Assembly: GCA_903642235.1 (NCBI GenBank)
Contig: CAHJWL010000001.1
Coordinates: 424,302-488,301, forward strand
Reading direction: 5' to 3'
Source of the DNA: Acidobacteriaceae bacterium
GTDB lineage: Bacteria > Acidobacteriota > Terriglobia > Terriglobales > Acidobacteriaceae
Length of the DNA stretch: 64,000 nucleotides
Below are positions 1-8,825 of this stretch, piece after piece (positions within the stretch are counted from its first letter, which is position 1; the number at the start of each line of letters is the position of its first letter). Under the pieces are notes generated by a model. That model saw only the letters and a list, made by a program, of their open reading frames with translations. It searched no databases and was not told the origin of the DNA. A program made the translations under genes and the position numbers.

Positions 1-2
1 TA

Positions 3-35
3 GAGAAGCAGATCCCTACGGGACGACAACAAAAG
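3..35 (+). repeat. Interspersed hairpin repeat, copy 1
   Basis: This is a copy of a short intergenic unit that also occurs at 5935-5964 and 12439-12474. Its core reads AGATCCCTACGGGA, a small inverted repeat, followed by CGACAACAAAAG. It ends 19 bases before the murC start codon, so it would lie in the murC leader or in the spacer after the preceding gene. Its function is unknown. Confidence 0.6.
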
Positions 36-54
36 GGTAGGAGAAAGGGTTGGG

Positions 55-1473
55 ATGAGTTTGGTTGGAAGTAAGCCAGGACACCTGCTGTTTGCGGCAT
101 CGCAGCGGGTGCACTTCATCGGGATTGGCGGGATCGGGATGAGCGGGATTGCGGAGATCCTGCTGACGATGGGGTACGCGGTGTCGGGGTCGGATCTTCG
201 GCGAAGCGGGGCCACCGACCGCCTGCTGGGAATGGGGGCGCGCATCTTTGAGGGGCATGCGCCGGCGAATGTGGCGGCGTGCGATGTGGTGGTGACGACC
301 TCGGCGGTGAATGCGGCGAACGTGGAGGTGATGGAGGCACGGGTGCGGCATATCCCGGTGATTCCGCGGGCGGAGATGCTGGCGGAGATGATGCGGCTGC
401 GGTACGGGATCGCCATTGCCGGGATGCATGGAAAGACGACGACGACGAGCATGGTGGCGGCGGTGCTGGCGGGGGGTGGCCTGGATCCAACGGTAGTAGT
501 GGGAGGCCGGGTGGATGCGTTGGGATCGAATGCGCGGCTGGGGACGAGCCAGTACCTGGTGGTGGAGGCGGATGAGAGCGACCGGAGTTTTCTGAAGCTG
601 AGCCCGGTGCTGGGAGTGGTGACGAACCTGGACCGGGAGCACATGGACTGCTATCGGGACATGGCGGACGTGGAGGGGGCTTTTGTGGAGTTTATGGACC
701 GGATGCCGTTCTATGGGGCGACCACTGTTTGCGTCGACGACCCGCTGCTGGCGGCGGTGCTGCCGCGGGTGAAGCGGCGGGTATTTACCTACGGGGAGAG
801 TGCCCGGGCGGAGTTTCGGGTGGAGCGGCTGCCGGCGGAGCGAGCGGAGGACGCCTGGTCGCGGTTTGTGGTGACGGCCGAGGGTGAGGGCGAGATGGGG
901 CCATTTGCGCTGCATGTGCCGGGCCGGCACAACGTGCTGAATGCGACGGCGGCGGTGGCGATCGGGGTGCAGCTGGGGGTCGCGCCGGAGCAGATTGCGG
1001 CCGGGCTTGCGAGCTTTCGCGGGGTCGACCGGCGGTTCCAGACCAAGGGGGTGGTGCGCGGAGTGACGGTGGTGGACGACTACGGGCATCATCCGACGGA
1101 GGTGCTGGCGACCCTCGAGGCGGCGCGGGAGTGCAGGTACGGGCGGGTGCTGGTGCTGTTCCAGCCGCATCGCTACACGCGGACGCGGGACCTGATGGGG
1201 GAGTTCGCCGGGGCGTTTGGGGCGGCGGACCGGGTTGAGGTCGTGGACATCTATGCGGCGAGTGAGGAGCCGATTGCGGGAGTCACGGCGGAGGTGCTGG
1301 TGGAGGCGATCGGGCGCGAGCGCGGGGATGGAGCGGTGCGGTACGCGGGGTCGATGGAGGAGGCGGTGCGGCGGCTGGCGGCCGAGGCGCGGGCGGGGGA
1401 TCTGGTGCTGACGCTGGGGGCGGGAAGTGTGAGCGCGGCAGGAGCGGGGTTGCTGGCGGCGCTGGCGGAGTGA
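55..1473 (+). CDS. murC: UDP-N-acetylmuramate--L-alanine ligase MurC
   Basis: MurC is the cytoplasmic ATP-dependent ligase that adds L-alanine to UDP-MurNAc, the first amino acid of the peptidoglycan stem peptide. The 472-residue product has the normal family length. An N-terminal Rossmann motif [17 protein letters not shown] lies near residues 21-37. The ATP loop [10 protein letters not shown] is near residue 122, [10 protein letters not shown] near 172, and the C-terminal [10 protein letters not shown] near 342 and QPHRYTRT near 371. All are typical Mur ligase signatures. The ATG start has an upstream GGAGAAAGGG ribosome-binding region. It leads the murC-ftsQ-ftsA block. There is no murB or ddl between it and ftsQ, unlike many dcw clusters. 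Confidence 0.97.
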   Translation: MSLVGSKPGHLLFAASQRVHFIGIGGIGMSGIAEILLTMGYAVSGSDLRRSGATDRLLGMGARIFEGHAPANVAACDVVVTTSAVNAANVEVMEARVRHIPVIPRAEMLAEMMRLRYGIAIAGMHGKTTTTSMVAAVLAGGGLDPTVVVGGRVDALGSNARLGTSQYLVVEADESDRSFLKLSPVLGVVTNLDREHMDCYRDMADVEGAFVEFMDRMPFYGATTVCVDDPLLAAVLPRVKRRVFTYGESARAEFRVERLPAERAEDAWSRFVVTAEGEGEMGPFALHVPGRHNVLNATAAVAIGVQLGVAPEQIAAGLASFRGVDRRFQTKGVVRGVTVVDDYGHHPTEVLATLEAARECRYGRVLVLFQPHRYTRTRDLMGEFAGAFGAADRVEVVDIYAASEEPIAGVTAEVLVEAIGRERGDGAVRYAGSMEEAVRRLAAEARAGDLVLTLGAGSVSAAGAGLLAALAE

Positions 1474-1496
1474 GGCTGATCCGGACGCTCGGGGTG

Positions 1497-1582
1497 GAGA
1501 AGCGGGTTCTTCGCTGTGCTCAGAATGACAAGCGGGAACAAAGACGAGAAGCGCGTTTCGCGCTGTGCTCATAAAGGACAAG
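1497..1582 (+). repeat. Tandem pair of diverged intergenic repeat units
   Basis: Two consecutive units, 1497-1534 and 1546-1582, both begin GAGAAGCG and carry TTCGC followed by GCTGTGCTCA and a GACAAG tail. The first reads TTCTTCGCTGTGCTCAGAAT. Translated in other frames this gives the HSEHSEE and VILSTAKNP peptides that I recognise from spurious ORFs over a widespread bacterial intergenic repeat. The units share the GAGAAG head and GACAA tail with the copies at 3-35 and 12439-12474 but have a different loop. They fill the 215-base murC-ftsQ gap. Confidence 0.5.
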
Positions 1583-1688
1583 TTGGGGGGAAGAGCATGG
1601 CGTTTTGCCCGATGTTCCTCCGGAGGTACGTGGGATTGGCGGGGTGCAGAAGGCGGCGGGCGGCGGGTTATAGTCGGGAGGGCGATTC

Positions 1689-2915
1689 GTGCGCGGCCTT
1701 GCTTGGGCTGGAGCGGCTAGAGATGAGAAGGGATTAGGTGGGGGCACGTTGATTCCGTCGACCCAGGAGAGGTTTGCGCAGGGCCGGCGGAAGGGACCGC
1801 AGCCGGTCGCGCCTCGTCATCCGCGCCGGGAACTCGTCGAGGACCTGATTGCTGCGGAGGGTGAGGGAGGGTACAACCGGGGGCGCAAGCGGACCGGGGT
1901 CCGACTGACATTTCGCGGCGGTCTGCCGGAGACGATGGCCGGAAAGGTGATCGCCGGGCTGGTGGGGGCGTTGCTTCTGGGCGCGGTCGCGGTCAGCACC
2001 GTAGCGACGCATCGCGTCATGCTGCGGGATCAGCGGTTTGTGATCCCGGGGCCACCGGCAGTGGAGACCACGGGAAATGAGCGGCTGAGCCGGGCGGAGA
2101 TCCTGGCGGCGCTGCACGGCGACGTGGGGCAGAACGTGTTCAGCCTCTCGCTGGAGCGACAGAAGGCCATCCTTGAGGCGATTCCTTGGGTAGAGCGGGC
2201 GACCGTGATGCGGTTGCTCCCGGACCACCTGCGGGCGAGCGTGGTGGAGCGGACGCCGATAGCGTTTGTGCGGGAAAAGGGGCAGATCGGGCTGGTGGAC
2301 GCGCATGGGGTGCTGCTCGATCTACGCCAGGCCGGGGGCGAGGGAACGGGTGCGAGCTACTCGTTTCCGGTCGTGACAGGCGTATTGGCAGCGGATCCGG
2401 TGAGCGTACGGGCCGCGCGGATGAAAATCCTTGCCGACTTTATGACGGCGATGGATGCGACGGGCGAGCACGTCTCGGCGAAGCTGAGTGAGGTGGATCT
2501 CTCGAACCCGGAGGATGTGAAGGCGCTGATTCCGGATAACGGGGCGGAAGTGCTGGTGCACTTTGGCGATGCGGACTACCTGGACCGGTACCGGAAGTAT
2601 GAGGCGCATCTGGCGGAGTGGCGATCGCAGTATCCGAAGCTGGCGAGCGTGGATATGCGGTATGACCGGCAGGCGGTGCTCGAGATGCAGCAGGGATCGC
2701 CCGTGCCGCTGAACAGTGTGGAGCCGACGGCTGAGGTGGCCAAGGCCGCGGCGGCGGTGCCACTGAAGAAAGGGCAGAGGAGTGTGTCTCCGGCAGTGCA
2801 CGAAGTCATCAGTTCATCGCCGTCGCCGACTTTGGGCCATACTTCCGCAGGGGAGAGGGAACCGCGCTTTGGAGGGGCGGTGAGGCACTTGGCGGCGAAG
2901 GTCGTGCATCGATGA
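1689..2915 (+). CDS. ftsQ: Cell division protein FtsQ
   Basis: FtsQ is the single-pass membrane scaffold of the divisome that links early ring proteins to FtsB/FtsL. The 408-residue product has an unusually long basic cytoplasmic tail (about residues 1-82), one membrane helix (about 84-106) and an extracytoplasmic POTRA-type domain. In that domain the segment around ILAALHGDVGQNVFSLSL and AIPWVERATVMRLLPDHL is characteristic. This is followed by a beta domain containing GLVDAHGVLLD. The GTG start is favoured by a strong GGGAGGG 6 bases upstream. The stop overlaps the ftsA start as ATGA, so ftsQ and ftsA are translationally coupled. The last 50 or so residues are low complexity and serine-rich. 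Confidence 0.9.
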   Translation: MRGLAWAGAARDEKGLGGGTLIPSTQERFAQGRRKGPQPVAPRHPRRELVEDLIAAEGEGGYNRGRKRTGVRLTFRGGLPETMAGKVIAGLVGALLLGAVAVSTVATHRVMLRDQRFVIPGPPAVETTGNERLSRAEILAALHGDVGQNVFSLSLERQKAILEAIPWVERATVMRLLPDHLRASVVERTPIAFVREKGQIGLVDAHGVLLDLRQAGGEGTGASYSFPVVTGVLAADPVSVRAARMKILADFMTAMDATGEHVSAKLSEVDLSNPEDVKALIPDNGAEVLVHFGDADYLDRYRKYEAHLAEWRSQYPKLASVDMRYDRQAVLEMQQGSPVPLNSVEPTAEVAKAAAAVPLKKGQRSVSPAVHEVISSSPSPTLGHTSAGEREPRFGGAVRHLAAKVVHR

Positions 2916-4150
2916 CGCAGAAGCCGGAGAACCTGATCACGGTGGTCGACGCGGGCAGCCAAAAGAGCTGTGTGCTGGTGGCGGAGCTGGTGGATGGGGT
3001 GCTGCGGTATCGCGGGCATGGGATTGAGCCGTCGCGCGGGATGCGGAAGGGTCTGATCGCAGAGCTGGGGCCGGCGGCGGAGGCGATCAACCGGGCGGCG
3101 CTGACGGCCGAACGGGTAGCTCGCGCCACGATCGAGACGGCAGTGGTGGGGATTGGCGGGACGCATGTGCGCGGGGTGAACTCGCGCGGCGGCATCAGCA
3201 TGGGCAGCCGGATGCGGGAGATTACGCGCGAAGAGGTGAAGGCGGCGGTGGACCGGGCGCGGAGTGTGGCCCTGCCGCCGGACCGCGAGGTGCTGCACCT
3301 CTTGCCGCAGGAGTTCATCCTCGATGACCAGGCGGGGATCCACGACCCGGTGGGGATGGTGGGGAACAAGCTGGAGGTGAACCTGCATATCTCGACCTGC
3401 TCGGGTGGCGTGGCGCAGAGTGTCATTACGTGCGCGAACCGGGCGGGGCTCGAGGTGCAGGACACGGTCTACGAGGGCATTGCGTCAGCCGAGGCGGTGC
3501 TGAGTGCGGACGAGCGTGAGCTGGGTGTGTGCATTGCGGATGTGGGCGCGAGCACGACGGAGCTGGCGGTGTTCTTTGAGGGGTCGGTCGCGCATACGGC
3601 GGTGCTGCCGATTGGCGGGGACCACTTTACGAATGACCTGGCGGTAGGGCTGCATGTGACGGTAGAGGAGGCCGAGCAGCTGAAGCAGATATACGGGCAC
3701 TGCGTGGTGACGGCCATTCCGCAGCTGAACGAGATCGAGATTGGTGGCGATCTGTCGGTCGGGAACCTGGGTGGAGGAAACCAGGCGCGGATCATCCGAC
3801 AGCGGTTCCTCGCGGAGATCCTGGAACCGCGGGCCCGGGAGCTGTTTACGCTGATGCGGGACAACCTGCGGCAGGGCGGGGTGCTCGAGGCGCTGGGCGC
3901 GGGGTGTGTGTTGACCGGCGGCGGTGCTAAGATGGCGGGGCTGCTCGACAATGCGGAGAGTCTGCTGCGGGTGCCGGCGCGGGTGGGGCACCCGGTGCCG
4001 CTGAGCCGGATGCCGGCGGAGCTGGCGGGGCCGGAGTTCTCGGCGGCGATCGGGATGCTGCTGTACACGCATCGAACGCAGATTCGCCGGGCGAGCGAGG
4101 AGCAGGGGCTGCGGGCGAAGCTGAAGGCGATCTTCGCTGGAAGTTTTTAG
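2912..4150 (+). CDS. ftsA: Cell division protein FtsA
   Basis: FtsA is the actin-like ATPase that tethers FtsZ to the inner face of the cytoplasmic membrane. The 412-residue length is normal. The first phosphate loop VVDAGSQKSCVLVAEL is near residue 11. The SHS2-containing 1C region lies around 90-170, the second phosphate loop CIADVGASTTELAVF is near 205, and the adenosine motif GCVLTGGGAKMAGL is near 333. The C-terminal LRAKLKAIFAGSF resembles the amphipathic membrane-targeting helix. It overlaps ftsQ by four bases. ftsZ is not next: it lies about 5 kb downstream beyond unrelated genes. Confidence 0.95.
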   Translation: MTQKPENLITVVDAGSQKSCVLVAELVDGVLRYRGHGIEPSRGMRKGLIAELGPAAEAINRAALTAERVARATIETAVVGIGGTHVRGVNSRGGISMGSRMREITREEVKAAVDRARSVALPPDREVLHLLPQEFILDDQAGIHDPVGMVGNKLEVNLHISTCSGGVAQSVITCANRAGLEVQDTVYEGIASAEAVLSADERELGVCIADVGASTTELAVFFEGSVAHTAVLPIGGDHFTNDLAVGLHVTVEEAEQLKQIYGHCVVTAIPQLNEIEIGGDLSVGNLGGGNQARIIRQRFLAEILEPRARELFTLMRDNLRQGGVLEALGAGCVLTGGGAKMAGLLDNAESLLRVPARVGHPVPLSRMPAELAGPEFSAAIGMLLYTHRTQIRRASEEQGLRAKLKAIFAGSF

Positions 4151-4195
4151 GTTGCTTTCACCTACGTTTACACTTGGTCGAATGCATGAGGAGAC

Positions 4196-4522
4196 GTGAA
4201 GCCTGTTCGGTTTCTTGGCAACTCACTTAAGGTGATTCGAGAATTTGGGGAGGATGCGCGGCGCGATGCCGGATTTCAGCTGGATCGCGTACAACGCGGC
4301 CTTGAGCCCTCGGACAGCAAGTTCATGGCCGGCGTTGGCAGCGGTGTGCGGGAGATTCGATTGTGGGACGAGACTGGAACGTATCGTGTTCTGTATACGG
4401 CCCGCTTGGCCGACGCCGTGTATGTTCTGCATGCGTTCCAGAAGAAGACGCAGGCGACCTCGCAACGAGATATAGATGTGGCCCGCACTCGCTGGTTGGA
4501 GCTTAAGGAGGCAATGCGATGA
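4196..4522 (+). CDS. HigB-type RelE/ParE-superfamily toxin
   Basis: The 108-residue product matches the Gp49/HigB-like toxin family, whose members cleave translated mRNA on the ribosome. The segments VREIRLWDETGTYRVLYTAR and YVLHAFQKKTQATSQRDIDV show the family pattern: a basic strand, then a hydrophobic strand, then HAFxKKT. The toxin-first order and the four-base overlap with a following XRE antitoxin (ATGA at 4519-4522) fit higBA organisation. The GTG start has GAGGAG just upstream. The pair sits directly after ftsA, inside the disrupted division cluster. Toxicity is inferred from family and context only. Confidence 0.85.
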   Translation: MKPVRFLGNSLKVIREFGEDARRDAGFQLDRVQRGLEPSDSKFMAGVGSGVREIRLWDETGTYRVLYTARLADAVYVLHAFQKKTQATSQRDIDVARTRWLELKEAMR

Positions 4523-4800
4523 AGGATGTGGCGGAGTTCTCAAGTGTATGGGACGCGGTAGCCGACACGCCGGAGGAGGCAGCGACCCTGCGGACGCGCG
4601 CGGAGCTTATGCATGCTATCGAGGCAATCATTGAGGACGCAAAGTGGACTCAGGCAGAAGCAGCGCGACGGTGTGGCCTCACGCAGCCCAGGATGAGCGA
4701 TCTGCTGCGGGGGAGAGTCTCGCAATTTTCTCTGGATGCTCTGGTGAATGTGGTAACAGCTCTTGGGCGGCGAGTGCGGGTCGAGGTTGAAGCAGCTTAG
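4519..4800 (+). CDS. HigA-type XRE-family antitoxin
   Basis: This 93-residue helix-turn-helix protein should neutralise the upstream HigB-type toxin and repress their shared operon. The HTH lies around residues 38-65: KWTQAEAARRCGLTQPRMSD, followed by LLRGRVSQFSLDALVNVVTA. The C-terminal GRRVRVEVEAA strand is typical of the small HTH_37-type antitoxins. It starts four bases inside the toxin gene, which implies translational coupling. It ends 27 bases before the next gene. Confidence 0.85.
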   Translation: MKDVAEFSSVWDAVADTPEEAATLRTRAELMHAIEAIIEDAKWTQAEAARRCGLTQPRMSDLLRGRVSQFSLDALVNVVTALGRRVRVEVEAA

Positions 4801-4827
4801 CCTCCTTACCTTTGGTACAGTCCCGTC

Positions 4828-5907
4828 ATGCACAAATTTCTGCTCCGGTTGACCTTCACTCTTGGTGCGCTGTTCGCCTCCGGCACTTTCGCTTCGAACT
4901 TGAAATCTCAGACACCTACTAAGCCGGCGGCGGGAACCTGGGCGATAGCGGTGCATGGCGGCGCCGGCTCTGGCGAGTGGGAGCACATGCCGGATGCGAA
5001 GGAGGCGGCCTACCATGCGGCGCTTGACCGGGCCTTGAAGGCGGGCGCGGCGGTGCTGGAGAGGGATGGCGCGTCAATGGACGCGGTCGAGGCGGCGCTC
5101 CATGTTATGGAGGACGATCCGCTGTTCAATGCGGGGCGGGGCGCGGTGTTCAACGAGCATGGCGAGAACGAGATGGACGCGTCGATCATGGATGGCAAGA
5201 CGCTTGGGGCGGGCGCGGTGGCGGGGGTGCACTTCACGAAGAATCCGATCTCGCTGGCGCGGTCGGTGATGGAGAAGACGCCGCACGTGATGCTGGTGGG
5301 ACAGGGCGCCGATGAGTACTCGAAGCGGGCGGGCTTACCGCAGGAGCCGGTGGCGTACTTCTGGACGGCGCAGCGATGGAAGGAGCTGGGCGAGGTGCTG
5401 GAGAAGAGCGGGCGGCCGATGCCGCCGCTGCCGCCGGGAGTGACGCAGGCGATGACGGCGGTGGACCCGAATGAGGTTTCGCCGCGGCACCAGTACGGGA
5501 CGACGGGCGTGGTGGTGCGGGACCGCAAGGGAAATGTGGCGGCGGGGACGTCCACGGGCGGGATGCAGGGCAAGATGCGCGGCCGGGTAGGCGACAGTCC
5601 CATCATCGGCGCGGGTACCTATGCGAGCAACGCGAGCTGTGCGGTCTCGGGAACGGGTGTCGGTGAGTACTTCATTCGTCTGAATCTCGCCCGCGGCATC
5701 TGCGATGCGGTGCAGTACAGAGGGATGACGGTGCAAGCGGCGGCGGATGAGATGCTGCATACGACGCTGCCCTCGCTGAAGGGCGGCGAAGGTGGAGTGA
5801 TCGTGTTGAGTCCGAACGAAGCGCCGGTGTGGAGCTTCAACACGGTGGGGATGTTTCGGGCACGGATGGTGGAAGGTGGGACAGAGGAGATTGCGATCCG
5901 GCACTGA
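4828..5907 (+). CDS. iaaA: Secreted isoaspartyl peptidase / plant-type L-asparaginase
   Basis: This Ntn-hydrolase family enzyme hydrolyses beta-aspartyl dipeptides and L-asparagine after autocleavage into alpha and beta subunits. The 359-residue precursor begins with a signal peptide (MHKFLLRLTFTLGALFASG). The alpha subunit has WAIAVHGGAGSGE and the NAGRGAVFNEHGENEMDAS loop. Autocleavage is expected within QYGTTGVVVRD, just before the first Thr, near residue 230, which becomes the nucleophile. GTSTGGMQGKMRGRVGDSP and GTYASN follow as substrate-binding segments. The family usually has GTVG at the cleavage site, so GTTG is a mild variant. The signal peptide suggests a periplasmic role in recovering damaged peptides. 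A strong terminator follows. Confidence 0.92.
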   Translation: MHKFLLRLTFTLGALFASGTFASNLKSQTPTKPAAGTWAIAVHGGAGSGEWEHMPDAKEAAYHAALDRALKAGAAVLERDGASMDAVEAALHVMEDDPLFNAGRGAVFNEHGENEMDASIMDGKTLGAGAVAGVHFTKNPISLARSVMEKTPHVMLVGQGADEYSKRAGLPQEPVAYFWTAQRWKELGEVLEKSGRPMPPLPPGVTQAMTAVDPNEVSPRHQYGTTGVVVRDRKGNVAAGTSTGGMQGKMRGRVGDSPIIGAGTYASNASCAVSGTGVGEYFIRLNLARGICDAVQYRGMTVQAAADEMLHTTLPSLKGGEGGVIVLSPNEAPVWSFNTVGMFRARMVEGGTEEIAIRH

Positions 5908-5934
5908 AGGGAACTGTACGGGTGCGCTGGAAAC

Positions 5935-5964
5935 GAGCAGATCCCTTCGGGATGACAACCAAAG
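5935..5964 (+). repeat. Interspersed hairpin repeat, copy 2
   Basis: This copy reads GAGCAGATCCCTTCGGGATG, then ACAACCAAAG. ATCCC and GGGAT form a perfect 5-bp stem around a TTC loop. It lies 27 bases after the asparaginase stop and before the terminator at 5995-6047. It shares nearly all its bases with the copies at 3-35 and 12439-12474. Confidence 0.65.
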
Positions 5965-5994
5965 CTTTGAGGACGGTTCAGCTGGCTAACGGCC

Positions 5995-6047
5995 TGCGCC
6001 CCATCAATCGCAACAAAAGGCTGCGACGGATGGGGCAGCATCTTTTT
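5995..6047. terminator. Probable transcription terminator between convergent genes
   Basis: The left arm GCCCCATC (5998-6005) plus TCGCA (6008-6012) pairs with TGCGA (6022-6026) plus GATGGGGC (6029-6036), with a 2x2 internal mismatch and a 9-base loop. The stem can extend at its base through TGC/GCA. TCTTTTT follows at 6041-6047. It would end the asparaginase transcript on the + strand and may also serve the SDR gene arriving from the other side. Confidence 0.7.
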
Positions 6048-6063
6048 ACACTTCTGAGGGTGC

Positions 6064-6804
6064 CTAAACGGCGTTGATTCCGCCGTCTACGAACAGCTCG
6101 ACACCTGCGATGAAGCTTGAGTCACTTGAGCCAAGGAAGACTGCCGTCTTTGCGATGTCACTGCCTTCGCCGATGCGGCCGAGCGGCACGGACGCGGTGA
6201 CCGCCTTGAGGACCTCCGCGTTGTTGGCCAGGTAAGCGGCGTTTCCAGCGGTGTGGATGGGTCCGGGGCTGAGCACGTTGACGCGTGGGCCGGTGCCCTT
6301 TAGTTCGCCCGTAAAGCTTCGCGCAAAGCTGCGCAGAGAGGCCTTGGTCGCACCATAAACGGCCATGCCGGGGAAGCCGGAGCTGCCGATGAAGGAGCCA
6401 TTCAGGATGATGGAGCCGGTCTGATCCATCAACGGAATGGCCTTCTGCACTGTGAAGAAGACGCCTTTCACGTTGATGTCGACGCACTTGTCATAGAACT
6501 CCTCGGTTACCTGTCCGAAAGGCTTCTGCTCATAGATCCCGGCGTTGGCAAAGACGATGTCGAGTCTGCCCTTCTTCGCTTTGATCTCGGCGAAGAGACG
6601 ATCGAGATCCGCGAGATCGCCGGAGTCCGCCTGAATACCCGCGGCGTTTGCGCCCAGGGTCTCGACGGCCTTCTCGAGTTCAGGTTTTCTGCGACCGGTT
6701 ATGAAGACGAAGGCGCCTTCGTTGAGAAACTCTTTTGCGGTGTCAAAGCCCATGCCTTCACTGCCGCCGGTAATCAGCGCGATCTTTCCATCCAGCTTTC
6801 CCAT
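6064..6804 (-). CDS. Short-chain dehydrogenase/reductase, classical SDR
   Basis: This is a 246-residue cytoplasmic NAD(P)(H)-dependent oxidoreductase of unknown substrate. The cofactor motif TGGSEGMG lies near residue 13, the NAG motif (FANAG) near 88 and the catalytic Ser region NGSFIGSSGF near 135. The YGATK catalytic Tyr-Lys pair is near 150, and the SPGP segment follows. An arginine pair after the second beta strand (TGRRKPEL) favours NADP over NAD; this is inference. It is transcribed divergently from the acyltransferase and has an AGGAGAG ribosome-binding site. The substrate cannot be predicted from sequence alone. Confidence 0.88.
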   Translation of the reverse strand: MGKLDGKIALITGGSEGMGFDTAKEFLNEGAFVFITGRRKPELEKAVETLGANAAGIQADSGDLADLDRLFAEIKAKKGRLDIVFANAGIYEQKPFGQVTEEFYDKCVDINVKGVFFTVQKAIPLMDQTGSIILNGSFIGSSGFPGMAVYGATKASLRSFARSFTGELKGTGPRVNVLSPGPIHTAGNAAYLANNAEVLKAVTASVPLGRIGEGSDIAKTAVFLGSSDSSFIAGVELFVDGGINAV

Positions 6805-6958
6805 GCGTCTCTCCTGTGGTTCAACTGACGATTGGACGGGAGGAAGCGGCGGGGCGAACTACACAATCCGCCGAAAGGCTTGCCTAATCCTCCAAAGTGA
6901 ATTCAGGTGTCGTCAGGATGCCGGAAGATGGAGCTTGCATGTAGGCTGGACGGACACA

Positions 6959-8089
6959 ATGAATCAGACGTCTCCGGCACTGCCAAGCAAGAGTCATTAC
7001 GAGATCCTGGATGGGCTGCGCGGGGTCGCGGCCATCCTGGTTGTGATGTTCCACACCTTTGAGGCGTATGCGGACGGCAATCCGCAGAAGCAGATCATCA
7101 ACCATGGCTACATGGCGGTGGACTTCTTCTTTCTGCTCTCGGGCTTCGTTATCGCGTACGCCTATGACGACCGTTGGGGACGGATGACGCAGTGGGATTT
7201 TTACAAGCGGCGGCTGGTGCGGCTGCAGCCGATGGTGGTGATGGGCAGCGTGATCGGAGCGGCGTTGTTTTATCTTGCAAAGGCACCGATGTTTCCGCTG
7301 GTGGCGACGACGCCGGTTTGGAAGGTGCTGGTGGCCATGGTGGTGGGGGCGACGCTGATTCCGCTCCTGCCCTCAATGGACATTCGTGGGTGGCAGGAGA
7401 TGCACCCGCTGGACGGGCCGGCGTGGAGCTTGTTCTACGAGTATCTTGCGAACATTCTGTACGCGGTATGGCTACGAAGATTCTCAAAGAGAGTGCTGGG
7501 CCTGCTGGTGGTGCTGACGGGAGCGTTTCTGTTTCAACTGCTGGTCTGGGGGCCGCGCGGGGATGTGATCGGGGGATGGGCGGTCGACAAAACGCAGCTG
7601 CACATAGGGTTTGCACGACTGCTGTACCCGTTTCTGGCAGGCATGCTGCTGATGCGGGTGGGCAAACGGATCCATGTTAAGGGCGCGTTCGGGATCTGCA
7701 GCGTGATGCTGGTGGTCTTGTTTGCGCTGCCGCGGTTTGGCGGGCCGACGCACCTCTGGGTGAATGGGCTGTACGAGTTCTTCTGCATTGCCGTCATGTT
7801 TCCGGTGATTGTGGCGATGGGTGCGGGCGACCGGGTGACGGGGAGGATGGAGACGCGGCTGTGCAAGTTCGCCGGCGACATCTCGTATCCGCTCTATATC
7901 ACGCACTACCCGCTGATTTACTGGTACACGGCCTGGGTGACGCGGGACAAGGTGCCGGCGGCGACGGGCGCTGTCTTCGGGGCGTTGCTGCTGCTGACGG
8001 CGATAACCGTTGCCTATGCGGCTCTGAAGCTCTATGACGAGCCGGTGAGGGCCTGGCTGGGGCGGCGGTTTCTGGTAAGACGCGCGTAG
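6959..8089 (+). CDS. Acyltransferase 3 family membrane protein (OafA/YrhL-like)
   Basis: This is a 376-residue integral membrane acyltransferase with about ten hydrophobic segments. The family transfers acetyl or other acyl groups to extracytoplasmic sugars and polysaccharides. The N-terminal LDGLRGVAAILVVMFH, with its conserved Arg and His, is the family signature. DFFFLLSGFVIAYAY and the C-terminal ISYPLYITHYPLIYWY are also typical. The ATG at 6959 was chosen because the conserved N terminus begins immediately after it. The frame is open further upstream but without family sequence. The acceptor substrate is unknown. Confidence 0.9.
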   Translation: MNQTSPALPSKSHYEILDGLRGVAAILVVMFHTFEAYADGNPQKQIINHGYMAVDFFFLLSGFVIAYAYDDRWGRMTQWDFYKRRLVRLQPMVVMGSVIGAALFYLAKAPMFPLVATTPVWKVLVAMVVGATLIPLLPSMDIRGWQEMHPLDGPAWSLFYEYLANILYAVWLRRFSKRVLGLLVVLTGAFLFQLLVWGPRGDVIGGWAVDKTQLHIGFARLLYPFLAGMLLMRVGKRIHVKGAFGICSVMLVVLFALPRFGGPTHLWVNGLYEFFCIAVMFPVIVAMGAGDRVTGRMETRLCKFAGDISYPLYITHYPLIYWYTAWVTRDKVPAATGAVFGALLLLTAITVAYAALKLYDEPVRAWLGRRFLVRRA

Positions 8090-8133
8090 AGCGGACAGGT
8101 GCGGGGAACCGCTCAGGGAGGTTCTTCTTGTCG

Positions 8134-8478
8134 TTAGTCGTGCTGAATGGCGCGGATCAGGATGTAGAGGTTCAGGAAGGCAAATGCGAGAGACGGCAGC
8201 GACTCGGCAAGGCTATCCCTCATGCGGACCCGAACGGCGAATGCGATAAACATCAAGAGTGACAGGCCGCCTGAGCCGATCCAAAGGGCGGGGAGCCACT
8301 TGAGGCCGACCAAAAGGCTGAGGCCGCCGAGGATCTCAAGGACTCCGGTCAGCACGCGCAGGTGCTGGAGACCGAAGCGCTCGAAGTCTTTCGTAACGGA
8401 CTGGGTGGTCAGGCCAAGAACTCCGTAGATGAGGAAAGCAGCGGCAGACGCGCACGTGAGGACCGTCAGGGCCCTCAT
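8134..8478 (-). CDS. DoxX-like small membrane protein
   Basis: The 114-residue product has four predicted membrane helices (ASAAAFLIYGVLGLTT, VLEILGGLSLLVGL, LPALWIGSGGLSLLMFIAF, and LAFAFLNLYILIRA). The RVLTGVLEILGGLSLLVG segment resembles the DoxX/DoxD superfamily. It follows another small DoxX-like gene with an ATGA overlap at 8475-8478, so the two are probably one translationally coupled unit and may form a heteromer. The family function is poorly defined. It lies convergent to the acyltransferase gene. Confidence 0.75.
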   Translation of the reverse strand: MRALTVLTCASAAAFLIYGVLGLTTQSVTKDFERFGLQHLRVLTGVLEILGGLSLLVGLKWLPALWIGSGGLSLLMFIAFAVRVRMRDSLAESLPSLAFAFLNLYILIRAIQHD

Positions 8479-8825
8479 GCGAGGATCGTCTTCGCGTGCT
8501 CCCAGGCAACGAAGAGAGAGAGGGCGAGCAGGCCAAAGGATGGAACGTACTTCTGCCAGGGATGCTTCGCCCTGATATGAGCAACCTGCGCACAGGCCAT
8601 GAGGAAAGCCATGATGAGAGCGGGGATGAGGACGAGGGCCGGGTACCAGATGCCAACTATAAGAAGCGTAGACAGAGTGATCTTCGTCTCGCCTACCAGG
8701 CTGCGCACGCGATCCGAGAGACCGTACTCGTGGAACTCCCGGACGACATTTGGAAAGTGGAAGATCCAAACGAAGGCGACGGACAGGGCGATGACGACCT
8801 GTGCGGCTATGACGAATCTGTACAT
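8475..8825 (-). CDS. DoxX-family small membrane protein
   Basis: The 116-residue product begins MYRFVIAAQVVIALSVAFVW. It has four hydrophobic segments and the motif FPNVVREFHEYGLSDRVRSLVGETKITLSTLLIVG, split by a charged loop. A ...RSLVGxxKI... arrangement of this kind is common in DoxX-like proteins. It is the first gene of the two-gene DoxX operon and overlaps the second by four bases. The ATG at 8825 precedes the first membrane helix. The frame continues upstream, but that stretch looks non-coding. Function unknown. Confidence 0.7.
   Translation of the reverse strand: MYRFVIAAQVVIALSVAFVWIFHFPNVVREFHEYGLSDRVRSLVGETKITLSTLLIVGIWYPALVLIPALIMAFLMACAQVAHIRAKHPWQKYVPSFGLLALSLFVAWEHAKTILA

Noticed and set aside
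16..1581. 521-codon open frame opposite murC
   Set aside because: It is antisense to clear murC codons; the product is Arg/His/Pro-rich with no domain pattern, as expected from a GC-rich shadow frame.
1669..1674. TATAGT just before ftsQ
   Set aside because: It is a good -10 match, but no -35 at the right distance, and transcription would start inside the ribosome-binding site.
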